A stretch of 64,000 nucleotides of DNA from Mogibacterium sp. (GCA_017510725.1 JAFWMD010000030.1:21150-85149), one strand, 5' to 3'; shown: positions 7,242 to 15,884, counted from the first letter of the stretch. The notes: generated by a model from the letters alone, not told the origin. A program made the numbers and translations.

Positions 7242-8033
7242 ATGAGAGTAGTCATTCAGGACGATTATGACAAGATGTGTAAGTGGGCTGCAGATTACAT
7301 TGCAGACAAGATCAGAAATCATAAAGAAGACAGACCGTTCGTACTCGGACTCCCAACAGGATCATCCCCGATCGGTGTATATAAGAATCTTATCGCAATG
7401 AATAAGGCCGGTGAGATCTCATTCAAAAACGTTGTGACATTCAACATGGACGAGTATCTTGGCCTTCCTCATGAGCATGACCAGAGCTACTGGTACTTCA
7501 TGCATGACAATTTCTTCGATCATCTCGTAGACATGGATCCTGCAAATATCAACATCCTGGACGGAATGACAGACGATCCTGAAGGTGAGTGTGCAAGATA
7601 CGAAGAGAAGATCGCATCATATGGCGGCATCGATCTCTTCATGGGCGGCATCGGAGTAGACGGACACCTTGCATTCAACGAGCCTTTCACATCGCTCACA
7701 TCTCGCACAGGCCTCAGAGATCTTACAACAGATACAAGAATAGTTAACTCGAGATTCTTCGGAAACGATCCTGAAGCTGTTCCGGCGCAGGCTCTGTCCG
7801 TTGGTATCGGCACAGTTACAGATTCGAAAGAGGTTCTCGTTCTCATCAGCGGTCACAACAAGGCGAGAGCCATGGCGGCTGTAGTGGAAGGCGGAGTAAG
7901 CCAGAAGTGGACATGCTCGGCGCTGCAGATGCACAATGGCGCTATCATCGCATGTGATGAAGAGGCATGCGGTGAGCTGACGGTAGATACATACAAGTAC
8001 TTCCTCGATATCGAGAAAAAGGAGAGACTGTAA
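7242..8033 (+). CDS. nagB: Glucosamine-6-phosphate deaminase/isomerase
   Basis: 263 residues, the usual length. NagB interconverts glucosamine-6-phosphate with fructose-6-phosphate and ammonia in the cytosol. Family motifs are present: LPTGSSPIG (phosphate loop), FNMDEYLGL, and VDGHLAFNEP with the active-site His region. AAAGGAG lies about 9 bases before the ATG. Its TAA stop overlaps the ATG of glmM by one base, so the two are coupled. Sitting first in a row with glmM and a hexapeptide acetyltransferase, it may run in the biosynthetic direction (fructose-6-phosphate plus ammonia to glucosamine-6-phosphate), or it may simply balance amino-sugar use. The identification is firm; the direction of flux is inference. 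Confidence 0.95.
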   Translation: MRVVIQDDYDKMCKWAADYIADKIRNHKEDRPFVLGLPTGSSPIGVYKNLIAMNKAGEISFKNVVTFNMDEYLGLPHEHDQSYWYFMHDNFFDHLVDMDPANINILDGMTDDPEGECARYEEKIASYGGIDLFMGGIGVDGHLAFNEPFTSLTSRTGLRDLTTDTRIVNSRFFGNDPEAVPAQALSVGIGTVTDSKEVLVLISGHNKARAMAAVVEGGVSQKWTCSALQMHNGAIIACDEEACGELTVDTYKYFLDIEKKERL

Positions 8034-9382
8034 TGGGTAAATATTTCGGAACAGACGGCTTCCGCGGCGAAGCAAATAAGACACTGACATTCGATCATGC
8101 TATCAAGATCGGCCGCTACCTCGGATGGTATTACGGAAAGAGACTTGACCGCAAGGCTAAGGTCGTTATCGGAAAGGACACAAGAAGATCCAGCTACATG
8201 TTTGAGTATGCGCTCTGTACAGGTCTTATGGCATCAGGTGCTGACGCCTATATCATGCATGTAACGACTACACCTTCGGTTTCGTATATAGCAAGAGTCG
8301 ATGATTTCGACTGCGGCATCATGATCTCGGCTTCTCACAATCCGTACTATGACAACGGCATCAAGATCGTAAACAATAACGGCGAGAAGATGGACGAGGA
8401 GACACTGCTCAAAATTGAGGATTACCTTGACGGTGAGATGGAAGTCCCTATGGCAGAGCGTGATGAGATTGGACGTACGGTCGATTACGTATCCGGACGT
8501 AACCGTTACATCGGATATCTCATCTCGATGTCCAAGTTCAGCTTCAAGGATGTAAAGGTAGGCCTTGACGTAGCTAATGGTGCTGCATGGTCGATTGCTA
8601 AAGGCGTATTCGATGCACTCGGAGCAAAGACTTATGTAATCAATGATGAGCCGGATGGCTACAATATCAACACAAACTGCGGATCCACACATATCGAACA
8701 TCTGCAGAAGTTCGTAGTGGACAAAGGCCTCGATGTCGGGTTCGCATATGACGGCGATGCTGACAGATGCCTCTGCGTAGATGAGAAGGGCAATGTTGTT
8801 ACCGGAGATCACATCCTTTACATATACGGAACATACATGAAGGACAGAGGCAAACTGCTTAACAACAAGGTGGTAACGACTGTAATGTCAAACTTCGGTC
8901 TTTATAAAGCTCTTGACGCTGCCGGGATCGATTACGAGCAGACAAAGGTAGGCGACAAGTATGTATATGAGAACATGGTGCAGAATGGTCACCGCATCGG
9001 CGGAGAGCAGAGCGGACACATCATCTTCACCAAGTATGCTACAACAGGTGACGGCATCCTCACATCCCTCAAGCTGATGGAGGCCATGCTGGCAAGAAAG
9101 AAGAAGATGAGCGAGCTCGCAGCTCCTGTAGTGTTCTATCCACAGGTTCTGAAGAACGTAAGAGTAAAGAGCAAGGAAGAGTGCATGAATGACCCTGATG
9201 TACTGGCTGCTGACCAGGCTGCCAAGAAGGCTCTCGGCGATAAAGGCCGCACACTGCTGCGTGAGTCGGGCACTGAGCCTGTAGTGCGCGTAATGGCAGA
9301 GGCGCCATCCGAGGAAGAGTGTGAGAAGTACGTTGATCAGATCATCGACGTGATCCGCGCAAAAGGGCATCTGGTAGATTAG
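8033..9382 (+). CDS. glmM: Phosphoglucosamine mutase
   Basis: 449 residues. It converts glucosamine-6-phosphate to glucosamine-1-phosphate, the second step towards UDP-GlcNAc for peptidoglycan. Motifs in order: GTDGFRGEA at the N-terminus, the phosphoserine loop ISASHNPYYDNGIKI (Ser101), the metal loop DGDADRCL, and the sugar-phosphate loop RESGTEPVVRVM near the C-terminus. These are the standard four domains of the alpha-D-phosphohexomutase family. GlmM rather than phosphoglucomutase is favoured by the N-terminal GTDGFRG form and by its place between nagB and a GlmU-like acetyltransferase. It starts on the last base of the nagB stop; the next gene begins 9 bases after it. Confidence 0.92.
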   Translation: MGKYFGTDGFRGEANKTLTFDHAIKIGRYLGWYYGKRLDRKAKVVIGKDTRRSSYMFEYALCTGLMASGADAYIMHVTTTPSVSYIARVDDFDCGIMISASHNPYYDNGIKIVNNNGEKMDEETLLKIEDYLDGEMEVPMAERDEIGRTVDYVSGRNRYIGYLISMSKFSFKDVKVGLDVANGAAWSIAKGVFDALGAKTYVINDEPDGYNINTNCGSTHIEHLQKFVVDKGLDVGFAYDGDADRCLCVDEKGNVVTGDHILYIYGTYMKDRGKLLNNKVVTTVMSNFGLYKALDAAGIDYEQTKVGDKYVYENMVQNGHRIGGEQSGHIIFTKYATTGDGILTSLKLMEAMLARKKKMSELAAPVVFYPQVLKNVRVKSKEECMNDPDVLAADQAAKKALGDKGRTLLRESGTEPVVRVMAEAPSEEECEKYVDQIIDVIRAKGHLVD

Positions 9383-9391
9383 GAGGCATAT

Positions 9392-10051
9392 ATGTATACA
9401 ATTAACGATCTTTACGATCTCGACCATACACTTGCGAAGGACTACCTCAGCCAGTTTACATATCCGTGGGAAGCGCTGAAAGGCATAAAGGACTTTATCC
9501 TTGAGCTCGGACCGACACTCGATCCTGAAGAATATGAAGAAGTAAGCGAAAACGTATGGGTCCACAAGACAGCCAAGGTGTTCCCGAGCGCTTATCTCGG
9601 CGCTCCGTGCATCATCGGGCCTGAGACGGAAGTCAGACACTGTGCGTTCGTAAGAGGTTCGGCTCTCGTCGGCCGTAAGTGCGTGGTAGGAAACTCAGTT
9701 GAGCTGAAGAATGTTATTCTTTTCGACAACGTTCAGACTCCGCACTACAACTATGTAGGAGATTCGATCCTCGGTCATTACAGCCACATGGGCGCAGGCT
9801 CGATCACATCCAATGTAAAGGCTGACAAGAAGCTTGTAGTCGTGCATAACGGAACAGAGCAGATCGAGACAGGCATCAAGAAATTCGGAGCGATGCTCGG
9901 CGACCACGTGGAAGTGGGATGCAACGCCGTGCTCAATCCGGGCACTGTCATAGGCCGCAACTCAAATGTCTATCCGACTACATGCGTAAGAGGAGTCATT
10001 CCTGAAAACAGCATCTGCAAAAACGGCGGAGACGTAATCGAAAAAAGATAA
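9392..10051 (+). CDS. Left-handed beta-helix acetyltransferase resembling the C-terminal half of GlmU
   Basis: 219 residues with AGGAGG just before the ATG. After an alpha-helical N-terminus of about 60 residues come hexapeptide-repeat turns (VFPSAYLG, CVVGNSVEL, NVILFDNV). The GlmU-like active-site stretch TPHYNYVGDS and MGAGSITSN follows, then VNPGTVIG-type coils (read as NPGTVIGRNSNVYP). In GlmU and archaeal relatives this segment acetylates glucosamine-1-phosphate. The uridylyltransferase half is absent, so UDP-GlcNAc would need another enzyme encoded elsewhere. Position after nagB and glmM fits GlcN-1-P acetylation. It could instead act on another sugar phosphate or nucleotide sugar. The family is sure, the substrate inferred. 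Confidence 0.82.
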   Translation: MYTINDLYDLDHTLAKDYLSQFTYPWEALKGIKDFILELGPTLDPEEYEEVSENVWVHKTAKVFPSAYLGAPCIIGPETEVRHCAFVRGSALVGRKCVVGNSVELKNVILFDNVQTPHYNYVGDSILGHYSHMGAGSITSNVKADKKLVVVHNGTEQIETGIKKFGAMLGDHVEVGCNAVLNPGTVIGRNSNVYPTTCVRGVIPENSICKNGGDVIEKR

Positions 10052-10069
10052 TAAACAATAAAAAACAGG

Positions 10070-10117
10070 GACCGGTGCATAAAATGGTGAATCAACCATT
10101 GATGCATCGGTCTTTCT
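10070..10117 (+). terminator. Terminator of the nagB-glmM-acetyltransferase operon
   Basis: GACCGGTGCAT (10070-10080) pairs with ATGCATCGGTC (10102-10112) with one G-U pair, and AATGGT pairs with ACCATT inside. TTTCT follows. Confidence 0.8.
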
Positions 10118-10129
10118 ATATGGTATAAT
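10099..10129 (+). promoter_or_regulatory. Promoter of pyruvate kinase (extended -10)
   Basis: TGGTATAAT (10121-10129) is an extended -10. The only -35-like hexamer is TTGATG (10099-10104), 19 bases away and inside the preceding terminator, so the extended -10 probably carries the promoter. Confidence 0.5.
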
Positions 10130-10171
10130 AACTGTGTATTAGCCTATTGTGACAAAGGAGAGGAATCTGTT

Positions 10172-11596
10172 ATGAGAAAGACTAAGATCGTATGTACCAT
10201 GGGCCCTAGGGAGTCCGATGATAAGATCCTCGCTGAGCTTGCGAAAGAGATGGATGTTGCCAGATTCAATTTTTCGCACGGTACTCATGAGAGCCATCTT
10301 GAAATGCTGACACGAGTCAGAAAAGCTGCGAAAGAAGCCGGCAGACCGATCGCCATGCTTCTCGATACCAAGGGACCGGAGATCCGTACGGGGCTGCTCG
10401 AAGGTCACAAAAGCGTAAAACTCGAAAAGGGCGGTGTGGTGATCCTTTCATACGCTGAGGATCCGGCTGCGGAAGGCAATGCTGAACATGTCTACGTTAC
10501 ATATAAAGACATCGCCGCAGATCTTGCCGCAGGTGATACCGTGCTGATAGATGACGGAGCGATCGAACTCAAAGTTGAGTCGATCGAAGGCGGCGAAGTC
10601 AAATGCCGCATTATAAACGGCGGCGGACTTTCAGAGAGAAAGGGTGTCAACCTGCCGGGCATAAAGGTAGGTCTTCCTGATCTTACGGAAAAAGACTACG
10701 AAGACATCAAGTTCGGACTTGAGAATGAATATGACTTTATCGCAGCCTCTTTCGTCAGAAACGCGAGCACAATAAATAAGATCCGTAAACTTGCGGAAGA
10801 ATACGGCTCACGCATAAAGATCATAGCCAAGATCGAATCCGGAGAAGGAATCGACAATCTGGAAGAGATCATAGATGCGGCAGACGGCGTCATGGTTGCC
10901 AGAGGAGACCTCGGAGTAGAGGTAGAGGCCAGGATGATCCCTCAGCTGCAGCGCGAGATGATCGCCAGATGTAATGAAAAGGGAAAGATAGTCATAACGG
11001 CCACACAGATGCTCGATTCAATGATGCGCAATCCGCGTCCTACAAGAGCGGAGGTAACAGACGTTGCCAATGCTGTATATGACGGTTCCGATGCCGTAAT
11101 GCTCTCAGGTGAGACGGCAAGCGGAGAGTATCCGGTCGAGGCTTTAAAGATGATGGCTTCAATAACTGAGTATACTGAGCAGTTTGCGGTTAATCACCAT
11201 GTGCTTCAGGAATCAGAGCATATCTCTATTTCGAGCACTACGTGCATGGCTGCCGTGACCGCTGCAAAGGAGCTGAAGGCAAGAGCTATTCTGGCACCTA
11301 CTTCATCAGGGTCGACTGTAGTACAGGTGTCAAAGTGCAGACCGGATTCCGATATCTACGCGTTCTCTCCGGAACCAATGGTCGTAAGGCAGATGAACCT
11401 GCTCTGGGGAGTAAAGCCTATGCTGTCTGACAGAGCTCATTCCACAGACGAGCTGATGGAGGACTGCCTGGAGCTCATGAGGGAGAAAGGCCTGTCTGCC
11501 AGAGGAGACATTATGGTGTTCATTGCCGGTGTAGTAAGAGGAAGACACAGCTACCAGCGCTCTGAAACCAACACAATGAAAATAATAGAGATATGA
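10172..11596 (+). CDS. pyk: Pyruvate kinase
   Basis: 474 residues, the standard length without the extra PEP-utiliser-like C-terminal domain of Bacillus. It transfers phosphate from phosphoenolpyruvate to ADP in the last step of glycolysis. Visible are the N-terminal KIVCTMGP strand, RFNFSHGTHE, LLDTKGPEIRTG, the catalytic stretch AKIESGEG, the metal-binding VMVARGDLGVE and ATQMLDSM, and SGETASGEYP. A C-terminal regulatory domain of about 120 residues follows (ILAPTSSGSTV). AAAGGAGAG precedes the ATG. It is transcribed alone, between two terminators. In a cell with PPi-dependent phosphofructokinase it is a main substrate-level ATP source. Confidence 0.96.
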   Translation: MRKTKIVCTMGPRESDDKILAELAKEMDVARFNFSHGTHESHLEMLTRVRKAAKEAGRPIAMLLDTKGPEIRTGLLEGHKSVKLEKGGVVILSYAEDPAAEGNAEHVYVTYKDIAADLAAGDTVLIDDGAIELKVESIEGGEVKCRIINGGGLSERKGVNLPGIKVGLPDLTEKDYEDIKFGLENEYDFIAASFVRNASTINKIRKLAEEYGSRIKIIAKIESGEGIDNLEEIIDAADGVMVARGDLGVEVEARMIPQLQREMIARCNEKGKIVITATQMLDSMMRNPRPTRAEVTDVANAVYDGSDAVMLSGETASGEYPVEALKMMASITEYTEQFAVNHHVLQESEHISISSTTCMAAVTAAKELKARAILAPTSSGSTVVQVSKCRPDSDIYAFSPEPMVVRQMNLLWGVKPMLSDRAHSTDELMEDCLELMREKGLSARGDIMVFIAGVVRGRHSYQRSETNTMKIIEI

Positions 11597-11609
11597 TTTA
11601 AGTATGATA

Positions 11610-11640
11610 CAGCCGTCCAAAAAGGGCGGCTGTATTATTG
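11610..11640 (+). terminator. Terminator of pyk
   Basis: CAGCCGTCC and GGGCGGCTG form a 9-bp stem (one G-U) around AAAAA, followed by TATTATTG. Confidence 0.8.
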
Positions 11641-11666
11641 AAGTAGATTCCTGCTGGTGATAAAAT
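11638..11666 (+). promoter_or_regulatory. Promoter of the CofE-like gene
   Basis: TTGAAG (11638-11643) and TAAAAT (11661-11666) with a 17-base spacer; TGA just before the -10 makes it extended. Confidence 0.6.
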
Positions 11667-11716
11667 TATAAGGTCAGCTATTAATTAATACCGTAAGGGT
11701 GAGAAGGGAAAAAACA

Positions 11717-12922
11717 ATGAGTACAGAAAGAAGAGTAGGTACAGTATCACGCGGCATAAGATGCCCGATATTCCGTGAAGGAGATGACCTGGCGCAGATG
11801 GTCGTAGACAGCGTGCTCAAGGCAGCCGCTTCAGATGACGGGTTCGACGTAAGGGACAGAGACGTAGTCTGCATCACAGAATCAGTCGTGGCAAGATGCC
11901 AGGGCAATTACGCAGGAGTTGAAGACATCGCAGCAGATGTTAAAGCAAAGCTCGGCGGTAAGACTGTCGGAGTTATCTGGCCTATCCTTTCGAGAAACAG
12001 ATTTGCCATCTGCCTGAGAGGAATCGCAATGGGAGCAGAGAAAGTCGTTCTCATGCTCAGCTATCCTTCAGATGAAGTAGGCAATGCGCTTCTCACAATG
12101 GACCAGATCGACGAGGCGGGTGTCAATCCTTACAGCGACGTACTTACTCTTGAGAAATACAGAGAGCTCTTCGGGGAAAACAAGCATCAGTTCACTGGCG
12201 TTGATTACGTAGCATATTACGGCGACCTCATAAGAGAAGCAGGCGCAGAAGCTGAAATCATTTTCGCTAACCATGCAGAAGAGATACTCAACTATACAAA
12301 CAACGTGATTACATGTGATATCCACACACGCGCACGCACCAAGAGGATACTCAAGGCTAAGGGAGCAACTGTATACGGACTGGACGACCTGCTTGATGCT
12401 CCTGTTAACGGCAGCGGATTTAACGCTGATTACGGTCTGCTCGGTTCAAACAAGGCTACCGAGAATACAGTCAAGCTCTTCCCGAGAGATGCGCAGCACA
12501 TCGTTGATGATATTCAGGCAAAGATGCTTGAGAAAACAGGAAAGTGCGTTGAAGTAATGATCTACGGAGACGGAGCTTTCAAGGACCCTATCGGAAAGAT
12601 CTGGGAACTCGCCGATCCTGTAGTATCGCCATTCTATACACCGGGTCTCGAAGGAACACCGAACGAGCTGAAACTCAAGTATCTCGCAGACAATGACTTT
12701 GCGAACCTCACTGGTGAAGAGCTCAGAGAAGCAATCTCTAAGGCAATTGCCGACAAGCCAAAGGAGAGTCTGGTAGGCAACATGGTATCAGAGGGAACAA
12801 CGCCTAGACGCCTGACCGACCTGATCGGATCGCTCTGCGACCTCACATCCGGCTCGGGAGACAAGGGTACACCGGTCGTCTATATTCAGGGTTACTTCGA
12901 CAACTACACAACAGGCAAATAA
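11717..12922 (+). CDS. CofE-like protein (coenzyme F420-0:L-glutamate ligase family), function in this host unknown
   Basis: 401 residues from ATG 11717, with AGAAGGGA seven bases upstream; a GTG at 11699 has no such site. The protein contains the F420_ligase-type domain: an N-terminal VGTVSRGIRCPIFREGDDL, then DRDVVCITESVVARCQG, the central SRNRFAICLRGIAMGA and VTCDIHTRARTKRIL-like stretch (read ITCDIHTRARTKRIL), and the metal or nucleotide region MIYGDGAFKDPIGKIWELAD. True CofE adds glutamate to F420-0. No other F420 gene is visible here and most Clostridia do not make F420, so a different amide-bond-forming role is likely. It stands alone between its own promoter and terminator. Confidence 0.75.
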   Translation: MSTERRVGTVSRGIRCPIFREGDDLAQMVVDSVLKAAASDDGFDVRDRDVVCITESVVARCQGNYAGVEDIAADVKAKLGGKTVGVIWPILSRNRFAICLRGIAMGAEKVVLMLSYPSDEVGNALLTMDQIDEAGVNPYSDVLTLEKYRELFGENKHQFTGVDYVAYYGDLIREAGAEAEIIFANHAEEILNYTNNVITCDIHTRARTKRILKAKGATVYGLDDLLDAPVNGSGFNADYGLLGSNKATENTVKLFPRDAQHIVDDIQAKMLEKTGKCVEVMIYGDGAFKDPIGKIWELADPVVSPFYTPGLEGTPNELKLKYLADNDFANLTGEELREAISKAIADKPKESLVGNMVSEGTTPRRLTDLIGSLCDLTSGSGDKGTPVVYIQGYFDNYTTGK

Positions 12923-12942
12923 AAATTAAAGACAAATAAAAT

Positions 12943-12985
12943 GATCCCGTGGCACAGTGATGTGACGCGGGATCTTCTGTTCTTT
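12943..12985 (+). terminator. Terminator of the CofE-like gene
   Basis: GATCCCG (12943-12949) pairs with CGGGATC (12968-12974), with CAC/GTG inside; TTCTGTTCTTTTG follows. It faces the convergent nucleotidyltransferase gene. Confidence 0.75.
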
Positions 12986-12990
12986 TGTTT

Positions 12991-13899
12991 TTAGTCCCAG
13001 AGATTGAGAGGATAGGTACCGTCGGCTTTGAGTGCTGCGAACTTAGCTACCACTTCCGGCTTGTCCTCCTTATAGGTGACGCCGAACCACTTGTCAGAAG
13101 ACGTGAGTACTTCATAAGTAGCCGATCCATCAGCGATCTGCTGGTTGATAGGAGTCTGAATATAGTATTCTCCTTTCATAGGGTTCTCGGCCATGATCCT
13201 GTCGAGAGCCTTGACAAAGCCTTCTTTAAGTATGGCCATGTATTCAAGGCCGAATCCCCAGAGGTTCATGGAAACAGGTGAGTCCGCAGGTATGATTACC
13301 TTGCTGCCGTCAGGCAGTGTGTCTGTAACAGTCCCGTCAGCTTCTCTGCCGACCTGAAGATGCTCAACGATATCTGTGAGCATGCCGTCTTTTGCCTTGC
13401 AGATGCCGCGCGATACAGTGCCGTTTTCGGAGAGAGTTTTTTCAACTTCGAATCCTACCATGCAGTTGTGAGTGGCATCGGCTTTTTTGGTCAGGAATTC
13501 ATAGATCTTTACAAATCCTTCCTTGCCATAGTAATCGTCAGCGTTTATAACTGCGAACGGAGCATCTATGATGTTACGTGCAGAAAGAACGGCCTGTCCG
13601 GTTCCCCATGGCTTGGTGCGGCCTTCAGGGAAGGTGAATCCCTCAGGCAGGTCGCTGCCTTCCTGGAATGCATAATACACGTGGTACTTTTTGCCTGCAC
13701 CGTTTTCGATATGCTCTTTGAAAACACCCTCAAAGTCGTGCTTGATGATGAAGCATACTCTGCGGAATCCTGCCTGATAAGCGTCATAAAGGCTGAAGTC
13801 CATTATTATGTCGCCCTGGTCGGTAATCTTGTCGAGCTGCTTGTTGCCGCCGTATCTGCTGCCCATGCCGGCAGCCATGATGACTAAAATCGGTTCCAT
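12991..13899 (-). CDS. Sugar-phosphate nucleotidyltransferase-like protein
   Basis: 302 residues from ATG 13899, with AAGGAG upstream; longer frames run into gltX. The N-terminus PILVIMAAGMGSRYGGNKQL is the NTP-transferase signature (GxGxR plus a later Lys), and VINADDYYGKEGF gives the metal-binding Asp pair. A segment NLWGFGLEYM and KGEYYIQTPINQQI recall GlmU- or GalU-type folds, but there is no beta-helix domain. It should activate a sugar or polyol phosphate with a nucleotide; which one cannot be said. It starts 17 bases after the end of gltX on the same strand, so both are probably co-transcribed. Such proteins recur in Clostridia without a fixed name. Confidence 0.75.
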   Translation of the reverse strand: MEPILVIMAAGMGSRYGGNKQLDKITDQGDIIMDFSLYDAYQAGFRRVCFIIKHDFEGVFKEHIENGAGKKYHVYYAFQEGSDLPEGFTFPEGRTKPWGTGQAVLSARNIIDAPFAVINADDYYGKEGFVKIYEFLTKKADATHNCMVGFEVEKTLSENGTVSRGICKAKDGMLTDIVEHLQVGREADGTVTDTLPDGSKVIIPADSPVSMNLWGFGLEYMAILKEGFVKALDRIMAENPMKGEYYIQTPINQQIADGSATYEVLTSSDKWFGVTYKEDKPEVVAKFAALKADGTYPLNLWD

Positions 13900-13916
13900 T
13901 CTATTTTCTCCTTGTT

Positions 13917-15587
13917 TTACTGAAGTGCTGCCTGCAGACGTGCACGGACCTTTTCTTCGCCCATTATCTGCTGTATCGCCCAAACGTCAGGCGACTGAGC
14001 GCGCCCCATAAGCGCGATTCTGATGACTGTGCTGACATGTCCCACATGCCCCTTGTAATCTTCAGGATGCTTTTTGAAGTCTTTAGGTTTAGCTGCATAT
14101 CCCATGGATACTGCAATCTCTCTTATCTTTTCGAACCACTGTCCGTTGTCGTCGGAATGATCGTATGAATCGAGATAACTGCTGAGTATCGCCTTTGCGT
14201 CTGCTGCCGCTTCTGCAGGATACTCATCCCTGATTTCAAAGGATTCATCGAAGAAGTAACCGATGAATTCCATTATCTGTTTAGCGTATACGAGGTCAGC
14301 TCTAGGACGGGCATCGTGCCTGCCGAGATCGAGGATATCTGCCAGATGATCCATGTCCGCAAACATGTATCCGTACTCCGGTGCGAATTCGTCTGACCAT
14401 GACTTCAGCCAGGAGGCCAGCGCATGCGCGTCTATGTGCAGCAGGGTGTTCTTGCTTACATCGTTGAGTTTGTCGAGATCGAAAAGTGCTCCGCTGCTCG
14501 ACATCTTCTCTGTCGTAAACCTGAAATCGTCTGCAGGAGCGTCAGGGTTTTCAATACGCCACTCCTCATAATTCGAGTTGAGTATTGTGAGCAGATATTC
14601 TCTGACTGCCGCCGGGTGATAGCCTTCGTTGCGATAGAAATCGAGTGAAAGTTCAGGGTCCTTACGCTTTGAGAGCTTGCGCTTGTTTCCGTCTTCACCG
14701 ATCTTCATGAGCTGTGCCGTATGGCAATATACCGGAAGATCCCAGCCGAGGTCCTCAAAAAGTTCCACATGGATAGGGAGTGAAGGCAGCCATTCCTCGC
14801 CTCTGACGACATGAGTGGTGCGCATCAGGTGGTCGTCAACTACATGAGCGAAGTGGTATGTAGGGATACCTGTCTGCTTTATGATGACCACGTCGAGGAA
14901 GTTGTCAGGTACTGAGAGCACGCCGCGAATGGCGTCATTCACATCATGCCTTGCAGTCTCTTCTGCGGAAGCATTAGGCACACCTTTCGATTTGAGCCTT
15001 ATTACGAACGGCTCGCCGGCCTTGATCTTCGATACCACCTCGGCCTCAACAGCTTCGTCCTTATCCCAGTCTCTGTATTTTGACCATCCGGAATAGATTC
15101 CCGGCGCGATTTTTTCACTTTCCTGCTTCTCCCGTATATCGATGATTTCATCCTCTGTGAGGAAGCACGGATAGGCCAGGCCTTCCGCAAGAAGACGTTT
15201 TGCGAATGTGCGATAAATCTCACCGCGGTGGCTCTGTGTGTAGTCGCCGTAGTCTCCGATATCGCCTGTTTCAGTCACGCCTTCATCAAAACGGATGCCG
15301 AAAAAGTCGAGGGAGCCGATGATCGTTTCTACGGCGTTCTCAACATAGCGCTTGTCGTCAGTGTCTTCTATTCTCAGGAAGAATACTCCGCCGCTCTGGT
15401 GAGCCAGTCTCTCATCTACGAAAGCGCCGTAAAGATTGCCCAGGTGGATAAAGCCCGTAGGGCTCGGACCGAGCCTTGTGACCATGGCACCTTCAGGAAG
15501 ATTTCTTTGCGGATACATCGCTTCGTAATCATCGGGAGTATGCGCGAGTGACGGATAAATCAGTTCACTTAATTCCTTGTAATTCAT
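13917..15587 (-). CDS. gltX: Glutamyl-tRNA synthetase
   Basis: 556 residues, class I synthetase. It charges tRNA with glutamate (possibly also tRNA-Gln, if an amidotransferase exists). The HIGH-type motif is in PSPTGFIHLGNLYGAF, the zinc-free insertion follows, and the KMSKS counterpart is KRKLSKRKDPE. The anticodon-binding C-terminus ends in QIMGEEKVRARLQAAL. At 556 residues it is longer than the roughly 490 of many bacterial enzymes, as seen in a clostridial subgroup. The ATG is preceded by AAAGGAAAC at a rather long distance. TATACT on the minus strand (complement of about 15611-15616) may be its -10 box. It is followed by a nucleotidyltransferase gene. Confidence 0.95.
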   Translation of the reverse strand: MNYKELSELIYPSLAHTPDDYEAMYPQRNLPEGAMVTRLGPSPTGFIHLGNLYGAFVDERLAHQSGGVFFLRIEDTDDKRYVENAVETIIGSLDFFGIRFDEGVTETGDIGDYGDYTQSHRGEIYRTFAKRLLAEGLAYPCFLTEDEIIDIREKQESEKIAPGIYSGWSKYRDWDKDEAVEAEVVSKIKAGEPFVIRLKSKGVPNASAEETARHDVNDAIRGVLSVPDNFLDVVIIKQTGIPTYHFAHVVDDHLMRTTHVVRGEEWLPSLPIHVELFEDLGWDLPVYCHTAQLMKIGEDGNKRKLSKRKDPELSLDFYRNEGYHPAAVREYLLTILNSNYEEWRIENPDAPADDFRFTTEKMSSSGALFDLDKLNDVSKNTLLHIDAHALASWLKSWSDEFAPEYGYMFADMDHLADILDLGRHDARPRADLVYAKQIMEFIGYFFDESFEIRDEYPAEAAADAKAILSSYLDSYDHSDDNGQWFEKIREIAVSMGYAAKPKDFKKHPEDYKGHVGHVSTVIRIALMGRAQSPDVWAIQQIMGEEKVRARLQAALQ

Positions 15588-15670
15588 GATGTTTTTGTTT
15601 CCTTTTAAAAAGTATAATCTGCCTGATGTATTCTAACACACATATAGCAAAAAAAGTAAGGGGACGTAAG

Positions 15671-15710
15671 GTGACAGTCCCCGTAAGAGAAGGCTAACGG
15701 GGACTGTCAC
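15671..15710. repeat. Perfect 14-bp inverted repeat, REP/MITE-like
   Basis: GTGACAGTCCCCGT (15671-15684) and ACGGGGACTGTCAC (15697-15710) are exact complements around a 12-base loop. Another GGGGAC lies just before. Sequences of the GGGGACTGTCACC type recur as interspersed palindromes in Clostridia, often tied to IS200-like/RAYT transposases. It lies in the 355-base gap between the divergent gltX and phosphofructokinase genes. A related GGGGACTGTTCTCC occurs near 1092. Confidence 0.65.
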
Positions 15711-15807
15711 CGGTTATATATGGGCAGCTGAACAAAAGGCATATGCGTTATTTGTATTATTGTACAAAAGAAAACGCTAAAAAACGCAAAAAACCCGACT
15801 TGCAGCA

Positions 15808-15836
15808 TTGACTGACAAAGGTGATGAGACTATAAT
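15808..15836 (+). promoter_or_regulatory. Promoter of the phosphofructokinase operon
   Basis: TTGACT (15808-15813), exactly 17 bases, TATAAT (15831-15836). This is the best consensus match in the window and implies strong expression. The mRNA leader would be about 100 bases long. Confidence 0.8.
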
Positions 15837-15884
15837 CGTAAATGATTTTTGTTTAACAAACATATTGAAATATCAAGCAAGATA

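Noticed and set aside
11717-12922. Evidence that the organism makes coenzyme F420
   Set aside because: A single CofE-like gene without any other F420 gene in 64 kb is not enough.
13360-13887. Plus-strand open frame opposite the nucleotidyltransferase
   Set aside because: The minus-strand frame carries clear family motifs; the plus-strand frame has none.
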